Shown: positions 1 through 8,800 of the stretch, piece after piece
Position numbering within the stretch: position 1 is the stretch's first letter
Layout of the letters: each line of letters starts with the position of its first letter
NCBI RefSeq assembly: GCF_007971525.1
Contig: NZ_CP042437.1
Span: 6,634,001-6,698,000, forward strand
Direction: 5' to 3'
DNA: 64,000 bases
Origin: Mucilaginibacter ginsenosidivorax
Lineage (GTDB): Bacteria > Bacteroidota > Bacteroidia > Sphingobacteriales > Sphingobacteriaceae
Notes under the pieces: model-generated
Database searches by the model: none
Told to the model about the DNA's origin: nothing
What the model saw: only the letters and a program-made list of their open reading frames with translations
Position numbers and translations under genes: made by a program

Positions 1-2088
1 ACCGGGTACCTGCGTAGCATTCGGGCCAAAATAATATCCTGCTCCCAGGTATTGCGAAATTTGACCGGCCTGAAGACCATAAGTTTGGATATATTGGAAG
101 GCATTAACAGCATCGTTACCTGTTTTTCCCCATGATCCCCTTAATTTCAGATCATCAATAACAGACGAGTGAAAGAAACTTTCCTGCGAAATTCTCCACG
201 CCGCAGATAGAGAGGGGAAAAAGCCAAAGCGTTTACCCGCCGGAAAATTAGGAGAGCCATCATAACGCATATTATAGTCTAACAGGTACCTGTCGTCATA
301 GTTGTAAGACAACCTGCTGATGAAGTTTTGACGGGCAAATTGCGTGGTAACAGAATTGTTGGTTTCGCCAACGGTGCTGCCTGCAAATAATTCGGTAACA
401 TTATTACTCAGAAACCCGGTTCTGTAGGCATCCAGTTCCGTATAAGTTTGCTGTTGCTGCTCGTAGGCTACAAATGCTTCGATGCCATGCTTTTTGAATT
501 TGTGCTCGTAACCCAATTTAAGGTTAATTAGCCTGCTTACCGTTCTGCTATTAGTTATCGATAAATTAGGGGGAATAGTAGAGGTTACCTCGTCATAATT
601 ACCGGTTGTTTTATTGTAGCTATAGGCGGGTGGGGGCAACGCGTTAAATCCCTTGTATTGATTGGAGTTTACGTCATATGCAAAGTAACCATCCAGGTGT
701 AGCCCAGGGGTAACTTTGGGTAATGCCCAGCTAAAGGAGGTTTTGGTTTGTAAATAATCATAATTGTTGTGGGTATAACCCAAACCTCCATTTAATACAT
801 ATACCATGGCATTTTGCGGCCCTCCACCAATGCCGACACCCACCTTACCGTTAGGATAAACCGGAACCAGGTACGGATAAGCCGCCCAAAGCTGGTTGAA
901 TATAGCATTGGCATCATACCCGGGGGCTTCGCCATTTTTATATTCGTTGCGGTACATCACATCTACACCAATTTTGAAGTTATCGGTAGCCGAGATGTCG
1001 ATATTAGCCCTGCCATTGTCATTTTTGTAATAATCTGTGCCACTATTGTACATACTGTTCTGGAACAGGTGCTGGCCCGAGATGTAATACTTTACCTTAT
1101 CCGAACCACCCCTTAACGTTAATATGTTATTGGTTTGCGTTGCCCAGTTTCTCATCACCGCTTTCCACCAATTGGTGTTCGGGTGGCCAAGCGGGTCGGA
1201 TCCATCTTTATACTTCTGAATATCATCAGCGGTATATTCATGTTGCTGGCCAACCAGGTCGTCATATTCATTAGCCGATTGCGCAAACTCCCATGAATTT
1301 AACATTTTGGGGACCCGGGTAGGCTGGGTCATAGAAAAATTAGACGTAAATGATAAGGTGGTTTTCCCCGCTGTACCCCTTTTGGTAGTAATTAATATAA
1401 CACCGTTTGCCGCCCTGGCACCGTAAATAGCCCCTGCAGCGTCTTTTAAAACGGTGAAAGATTCGATATCTGCCGGGTCTAAACGGTTAAAACCACGGTC
1501 AGGAACTCCATCGATCACAACCAGCGGGCTTGTATTGCCCAGGGTTCCTTTCCCCCTAATGAGGATACTGGCATCATCTGTGCCTGGTTCGCCGCTCCGG
1601 GTGTTAACAATTAGTCCCGGTACGGCGCCCGCAAGCGTATTGGATACGTTAGCAACGGGCGACTTCTCCAGTTCTGTCCCTTTAATGGTACTTACAGCTC
1701 CGGTGAGGTTTGCTTTTTTCCTGGTACCGTAGCCAATCACTACTACTTCTCCAAGGTTTCCCGAGGTTTTGTCTGGCGCCATAGCTACATCTCCATTCCA
1801 GTTTTTGGTAACCGCTACTGTTTTTTTCAAATAGCCGATAAAAGAGAACGAGAGCTTTGTATTAGCTTCAGGAACGTTGATCTTGTAAAATCCATTCACA
1901 TCGGTGCTTGTGCCTTCAGCAGTTCCGTCAAGCAAAATACTTACTCCCGGGAGGGGCTGGCCATGTTCGTCGGTTACATGGCCAGCTACACTTCTTTTTT
2001 GTTGGGTAAAACCCTGCTGGTAACAAAGTAGTAAAATAAGGCATAATACATACATGCCCAGTTTTTTAGGTGGTACTTTTTTTTTCAT
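1..2088 (-). CDS. SusC/RagA-family TonB-linked outer-membrane protein, 5' part only
   Basis: The reverse strand is open from an ATG at 2088 to the window edge, giving about 696 residues; the C-terminal part of the barrel lies outside. Residues 1-28 look like a signal peptide (basic start, then LCLILLLCYQ). A carboxypeptidase-regulatory-like domain follows (GHVTDEHGQPLPGVSILLDG), then a TonB-dependent receptor plug with the SusC/RagA signature (DIESFTVLKDAAGAIYGARA, then NGVILITTK). Proteins of this family import oligosaccharides or peptides across the outer membrane, normally as a pair with a SusD-like lipoprotein, which would lie to the left. The gene is divergent from the secreted lyase gene at 2832, which suggests a polysaccharide utilisation locus, but the substrate cannot be read from this sequence. 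Family assignment is very sure. Confidence 0.93.
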   Translation of the reverse strand, partial: MKKKVPPKKLGMYVLCLILLLCYQQGFTQQKRSVAGHVTDEHGQPLPGVSILLDGTAEGTSTDVNGFYKINVPEANTKLSFSFIGYLKKTVAVTKNWNGDVAMAPDKTSGNLGEVVVIGYGTRKKANLTGAVSTIKGTELEKSPVANVSNTLAGAVPGLIVNTRSGEPGTDDASILIRGKGTLGNTSPLVVIDGVPDRGFNRLDPADIESFTVLKDAAGAIYGARAANGVILITTKRGTAGKTTLSFTSNFSMTQPTRVPKMLNSWEFAQSANEYDDLVGQQHEYTADDIQKYKDGSDPLGHPNTNWWKAVMRNWATQTNNILTLRGGSDKVKYYISGQHLFQNSMYNSGTDYYKNDNGRANIDISATDNFKIGVDVMYRNEYKNGEAPGYDANAIFNQLWAAYPYLVPVYPNGKVGVGIGGGPQNAMVYVLNGGLGYTHNNYDYLQTKTSFSWALPKVTPGLHLDGYFAYDVNSNQYKGFNALPPPAYSYNKTTGNYDEVTSTIPPNLSITNSRTVSRLINLKLGYEHKFKKHGIEAFVAYEQQQQTYTELDAYRTGFLSNNVTELFAGSTVGETNNSVTTQFARQNFISRLSYNYDDRYLLDYNMRYDGSPNFPAGKRFGFFPSLSAAWRISQESFFHSSVIDDLKLRGSWGKTGNDAVNAFQYIQTYGLQAGQISQYLGAGYYFGPNATQVPG

Positions 2089-2831
2089 AATAATTGGTTT
2101 GGTTGTTGAATAATTGGTTATTCTGTTCTGTTCTATTCTTTAATAAAAGTAAGAGGCTTTTTTGATACAACCAAATGTTTTTTTTATTTTTTTGTTATGA
2201 TAAAAAGTAACTTTTGATATCTGCGTTACAACTGGCTTATTTTAGGCTTGTACAAGCTTTAATTATGATCGCAAATGATAAAGGAGGTCGATAATGAATG
2301 CAGCTAAATACCCGGAGACGAGGCAAATAACTTCATTGTGCATCTCATAATTCAGATAGGTTTATCGTCAGAGCGCTGTTTTCCTCAACTAAACATGCCG
2401 GCTGCCGGAATCTGCCGGGAAAACCGCCCTGACCAAAATTCAGGATAATCATAACAGTAGTGTGAAAAATAACAGGCAAAGCATCGCGAATGCTACTTTG
2501 TCCCCTATAATTGGTCGCTGGTTCACCCATGTGTCTGCATTTTAGCCCCGACATTTGATTTTAAATCAATAAGCAAATAAACCTTACAGTTCATGCATGC
2601 CGGTGAATGGTGTTTAATCAAGAGTTAAGCAAAAGCTGTATTTTCTAAAACAAAACGGGAGAATCCCGGAAAGTTATTGTACTAATATTTTAGTGAATTA
2701 TCCCTGTGTAGCAGGGCTAACTATGATGTGAAAACAGGCAATAGCTAAAATTTTGAGTGTCGAAAACATCAAAACATCTATATAACCCAAGCTAAACAAC
2801 CTATCCGTAAACCGGTGTAACATTAAATTAT
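2089..2831. other. Divergent intergenic region
   Basis: This 743-bp AT-rich stretch separates the susC-like gene from the giant secreted lyase gene, so it should hold both promoters. I saw no perfect TTTG-N19-TAnnTTTG promoter on either strand. An 18-codon open frame at 2294-2350 preceded by AAGGAGG is probably chance. No RNA gene or larger coding region is visible. Confidence 0.6.
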
Positions 2832-5800
2832 ATGAGAAAAAAAGTTACTTATTTTTTAGTAATGGTGGTAATGTTGCTTTTGTCGTCGGCTATTGCCAAC
2901 AAAGTAAATGCCCAAACCTTTGCAAGCCCGGGAGTCCCCTTTACCCAGGCCGATTTGGCCCAGCTAAAGGCCAATATCAATACCGAGCCCTGGCTTACCG
3001 GATATAACTCCCTCAAAAATGATTCGCATTCGCAATTGGGTTATGGGATGAAAGGGCCCTTCGCCACCGTAACCCGTGCACCTAATTTGAACAACCCGGC
3101 ATGGCTGGATGATATGATAGCTATTCATAACCTGGCGTTCATGTATGTTTTTACAGGCGATTCCACATACGCCCGTAAGGCCACCAATATGCTGGATGCA
3201 TGGGCGGTTACCAATACTACCTGGGGTGGCGGAGAAAATATGCTTGATATTGGCGACCGGGTAGCTTATTTTGTTGTGGGGGCCGATATTTTAAGAAGCA
3301 CCTTCCCGGGATGGACAGCCGCAAACGATACTCATGTCAATAATTATTTTCGTAATGTTTTATTTCCAACTTCCTGGTCGCCTTACCCTACAAGAGATGC
3401 CAATAAAGGGGCTCTTCAAACAGCAATAGCAATTGGTATATCGGCCTATTTAAAAGATCCTGTTTTATGGCAGCAAGCCCTTGAGGTATACCGTATGGAT
3501 GCAGGCGGCGGCTTGCGGAATAGCTTACCTAACGGTGAAGTTGGCGACTCCGGTCGTGATGACCACTGGTTTGAGCAGATCCAGGCGCTTGGGTGGAGCG
3601 CCGAAGTAGCCTGGAAACAAGGTGTTGACATGTTTGCAGAATTTGATAATCGTTTACTTAAAATAGGCGAGTTATATAGCCAGTATAGCCAGTCGCCTGC
3701 CGGTACTTTATCTTTTATACCATTCGGGGCCTACGCCAGTTATTGGACAAACTGGGGAATCCAGCCGGGGTATGTTCACAGACACCCTTTTAATAATATC
3801 ATCAAGGGAGCATATGCACTCCGTAAAGGTATCCCAATACCATATACCGAGCAAATACGTGCGTTGGCAGGCGAAGATGGTTTTTCGTTTTTGTATTTAA
3901 AATCTTCCGATACCTCGCATGCCACACCTTTAACGCCGGTTGTTTACCCTGCCGATAATGTACAGGCAGTGAGTAACGTAACCAGCCTGGATATTGGTAA
4001 TACCGGGCTGGCGGGTAGCACTTCGTTGAATAACGGGGTCTGGACAGTTAATTCTGCCGGAACTTCTACCAGTAATGCCTTTAGCTTCAATTTTAAAAAG
4101 ATCAGCGGTAATGCCGGCCTGGTTGTAAAAGTTAACAGCATGTCGCTCAATACCGGCGGCTGCGGCGTTATGTTACGTCAATCGCTGGCTGCCGGTTCCG
4201 CATTTTGGGATATTTTTCTCAACGCTACTGGGGGCATAGGCAATCATTGGCAGCCCAAAGCTCCCTGGTGGTTAAAAATAGAACGGGTAGGTACGCGTAT
4301 ATTCGCCTACCATTCGCAGGACGGTATTAACTGGACCAATCTTAGTTGCTGGTATTCTGCAACAGGTTTCCCAACCGATCTGTATGCCGGGTTTTATACC
4401 ATCTCTGGTAATGCTTCAGCAGTTAATACCGCCACGTTCAGCAATGTAGCTTATAGTCAAACTGCGCCGGCCAGCTCTCCGGATATCAGCAGCGCTACCA
4501 CAGTCACAGCCACTATTGGCACACCTTTCAGTTATAATATTACCGCCAGCGCTAATCCATCTTCTTATAGTGCCAGCGGCTTGCCAGCCGGGCTTAGCCT
4601 TGATGCGGCTACCGGTATTATTTCCGGCACACCTACTGCTTTAGGGCAAAGTGAAGTTGCCATAGCAGCTACCAATGCCAGCGGCACAGGTACGGCAACC
4701 CTTATCCTCAACGTTATCAATAACCAAACGCCCGCAGCGCCTGCTTCGGCAGCGGCATCGGTGGTTAACGCTACGCAAATTAAACTAACCTGGGCAGTCT
4801 CAGCCAACGCTACCGGTTATTCGGTAAAACGTTCGCTAAGCTCCGGAGGTGCATATACAACAATCCAGGCAGGGGTTAGCGGTACCAGCTTTACTGATGT
4901 TTCTCCCGTGCCCGAAGTAAATAACTATTATGTTATTACTGCCCTTACCGGGAATCTGGAAAGTGGTAACTCCAACGAGGTCTTTGCTTCAGTTCCGCCT
5001 GCGGCCCCTGCCCAACCCGCTGTGGTTAATAAAAACAAAGAGATTGATTTAAGCTGGACCACCGCCCCGGGGGCAACAACTTATAATGTAAAAAGAAGCA
5101 CCGTTAGCGGCGGCCCATATGCAACTGTGGCCAACGTACCGGGTACCAGCTATGCCGATGTAAATGTAAGCAACGGAAGCCCTTATTATTATGTGATTTC
5201 GTCGGTTGGGCAAACCAAAGAAAGCGCCAATTCAACCGAGGCATTCGGGGTGCCGGGTTCCGGCTCATACACGTGGAAGCCGGCCACCGTAACCGATTCA
5301 TTAAAACTTGCTTCCAACTGGGTAGAAAACGCTATACCTGTAAGCCCGGCCATTATAACCTTTAATTCATCGGCCGATACCGTTTTAACTAATGATATTA
5401 AAGGGCTGGCGGTTTCAAGAATGCAATTTAATGCAGGCGCAAATAGCTACAACATAGCCGGCGATACGCTTCATTTAAGGAATGACCTGGTTAATAACGC
5501 CACAACCTCGCATACCCTGAGCATGCCCATTGTTTTAGATACTTTACTCAATGTAAATACCGTAACCAATGGTACCATATCCCTCACCGGCGGAATAAGA
5601 GGAAACGGAAGTTTGCTTAAAAATGGTATAGGATATCTTTATGTATCCGGAAACAATACTTATACAGGTAACACCACCCTTAACGGTAACGGGCAAAGCT
5701 GGCCTCCTGTATATGGGATGGAGGTATCGGGCATTGGCACAGGAACGCCTTCGGCGCCAACATCCGGGCCGCTGGGCACGGGTAAAATTATTATGAATGG

Positions 5801-8800
5801 TGGTGCATTGTTCTCGGTAAACGGCGATGCTACATTTTATAACGATTTTGAAATAGCTGCGGGAAAAACCAGTTATTTTTATCAAACGAGTAACGCCATA
5901 AACCTTTATGGCAAGCTTTTGGGCAGCGGCACAATTATACAGGACGGAAACGTTTACGCAGGCTTACACCTGTTTGGCGATAACAGCAATTTTACTGGCA
6001 CCTTCGTTTCCAAACTCAGGAGTGGTAACAACCGGGTGCGTTTTGAAGTTCCCCAATCAGGCAGTGCCAAAGCCTATTGGAACCTGGATGCCAATGGAAA
6101 CGACTGCCAGGGCATACTGTTCGCTACAGGTACCATCAGTTTTGGTGCGCTTAGCGGGAGGGGGGCTATCCGTACAGATGCCGGGGGGAGTCCAACAATC
6201 AGCATTGGGGCTTTAAATCTTAATACAAATTTTGGCGGTGTTATGTCGGGCTCGATGAATGTTGAAAAAGTAGGCTCGGGCGTACTTATTTTTAGCGGCA
6301 ATAATTCATATGGCGGCACCACAACCATCAATGGCGGAAAATTCTTGCTTAATAACGATCCGTTATCCGGCGTATTTAACAGCGCTCTTACGGTCACAGC
6401 CGGTTCATTCGGCGGAACTGGTAAGGGTTCAGGATCAGTTACTATCGGGACCGGAAGCGGAACAGGTGCGATACTTGAGCCCGGAAACCAAGCTATCGGT
6501 TCGTTGATAACCGGTGCTTTAACCTTAAAATCCGATGCCACTTACAATGCCGAAGTTGACCTTGGTAGTGCATCCGGCGATAAAATAACAACTACCGGCG
6601 TCACCCTGGTCAATTCTCCTCAATTGTCGGTAACAGGTACTGCCGGAACACTGCCCTCGGGTACATCCTATACTATTATTGACAATAGCGGCACCAGTGC
6701 GATTACAGGGACTTTTAAAAATTTGCCCGAACTGGCCCTGATAACCGTTGGCGGATATAATTTCCGGATAACCTATAAAGGCGGAACAGGCAATGATGTG
6801 GTATTATTAGACGACCGTACCGTGCCTGTTACCATTACCAGTGCTTTAACCGATACTGTTTTGGTTGGGAAAGCCATGACCTATAATACCGCAGCCATCA
6901 AATCGCCTAATAAATTTGGGGCAAGCGGGCTTCCAACAGGACTTAGTATTGATACGCTTTCCGGAGTAATCTCAGGCACCGTAACCCAGGCGGGTACATT
7001 CTCCGTTACCCTAACCGCCTCAAACGGCAGCACTACGGATACAGAAACCCTTATATTAACTGTGCAGAGCAACGTTGTTAGCGGTGTGCTGGTAGCGGCC
7101 GGAGATGCCAAAGATATTGTAGAGTGGCTGCCTATACCCAGCTTTACATACAATGTTAAGCGCTCAACCACATCTGGTGGTCCTTATACCACACTTGCCA
7201 ATGTTAGTACCGCTTCATATACCGATGCAGCAGTAACTAACGGCAGCACTTATTATTATGTAATTACTGCTGTTGATGGTGCTACCGAAGTTTCAACCAG
7301 TGCGGAGGTGATTGCCAAACCTAACCCTGGCCAGAAAGATTACTACAAATTTGATGAATTAAGCGGAGCAAAGGCAATTGATGCCTGGGGTGCCAACCAC
7401 GCCACACTGGCAGCTACAGCTACGCATACTACGGGCCTATCCGGACAGGCGCTCTCATTAAATGGCGCGGCAAATTCTTATGCCACACTTCCGGCTGGTA
7501 TTTTAAGTACAACAACTGCTTTTACCATATCAGCCTGGGTTAGGCTTGATGTTGCTGCTACCTGGGGGCGTGTTTTTGATTTTGGCTCAAGCACTACCAA
7601 TTATATGTTCCTGGCACCCAAAGGCTCCACCGGATTCCCTCGTTTTGCTATCACAAGCGGCGGCGTGGCAGAGCAAGGCATAAACGGCACCGCTGCCATA
7701 TCAACCGGTGTATGGACAAATTTGGCTGTTACCCAATCAGGAAATACGGCCATATTGTATGTTAATGGTGTAGAGGTTGGCCGCAATAGCGCGATGACAC
7801 TTAACCCGTCCACTATGGGAAGCACCACCCAGAATTATATCGGCAAATCGCAATGGTCTGCTGACCCTCTTTTAAACGGAACTATCGATGACTTCAAAAT
7901 CTATAACCGTGCCTTAAGTGCTTCAGAACTCCTTGCGGCAGTTACAGCTATGTTGCCGCCTGCTCCAGTTGGCCTTACTGCAACAGGTACTAACCAGGTT
8001 TCGCTAAGCTGGACTGCATCTGCGGGTGCAACGGGTTATAATATTAAACGCGCCACAACAAGCGGCGGCCCTTTTACAACAATAGCATCCAATGTTTCAA
8101 CAACAAGTTATGTTGATGCGGCATCTACATCAGGTGGCCCGTATTATTACATTATTACGGCAATTGTAAACTCGCTTGAGAGTTTGGCTTCTGCCCAGGC
8201 GTCAATCACATTGGTACCACCCGCCCCTGCTTCGGTTATTGCCACAAGCTGGAACGGACGGGTTGACCTGAGCTGGAATGCTTCAAGCACGGCAACCAAT
8301 TACACCATCAGCAGTGTAACAAATGGGGTTTATACACCGGTGGCAACAACTGCGGCTTTAACTTACAGTGCAACCGGGTTAACCAACGGAACACCTTACT
8401 CGTATGTTGTTTCGGGTAACAGTGCAGTTGGTACCGGCTCCTACAGCGCTTCGGCCACAGCCACACCAATAAGCCAGCCTGTAGTAAATACGGTATGGAC
8501 ACATGCCGATATAGGTACAGTAGGCCAAACAGGTAATGCAGGTTATGCAGGCGGTATGACACTATATGGTTCCGGCGGCGACATTTGGGGTAATGCAGAT
8601 GCATTTCATTTCAATTACCAGCCATTAACCGGCGATGGTGCTATTGTTGCACACGTTGCCTCATTGCAAAGTTACGGCACTACAACAGCCGTCTCGGCAA
8701 ATGCAAAGGCCGGCATTATGATGCGCGCAACACTCCTCGCAAACTCCATTCATACCATGGTTGATATTACCCCGGGAGTTGGTGTTGAATTTATTCGTCG

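Noticed and set aside
2294..2350. 18-codon open frame preceded by AAGGAGG, a possible leader peptide
   Set aside because: Shine-Dalgarno sites are little used in Bacteroidota, the peptide has no regulatory codon pattern, and no hairpin follows.
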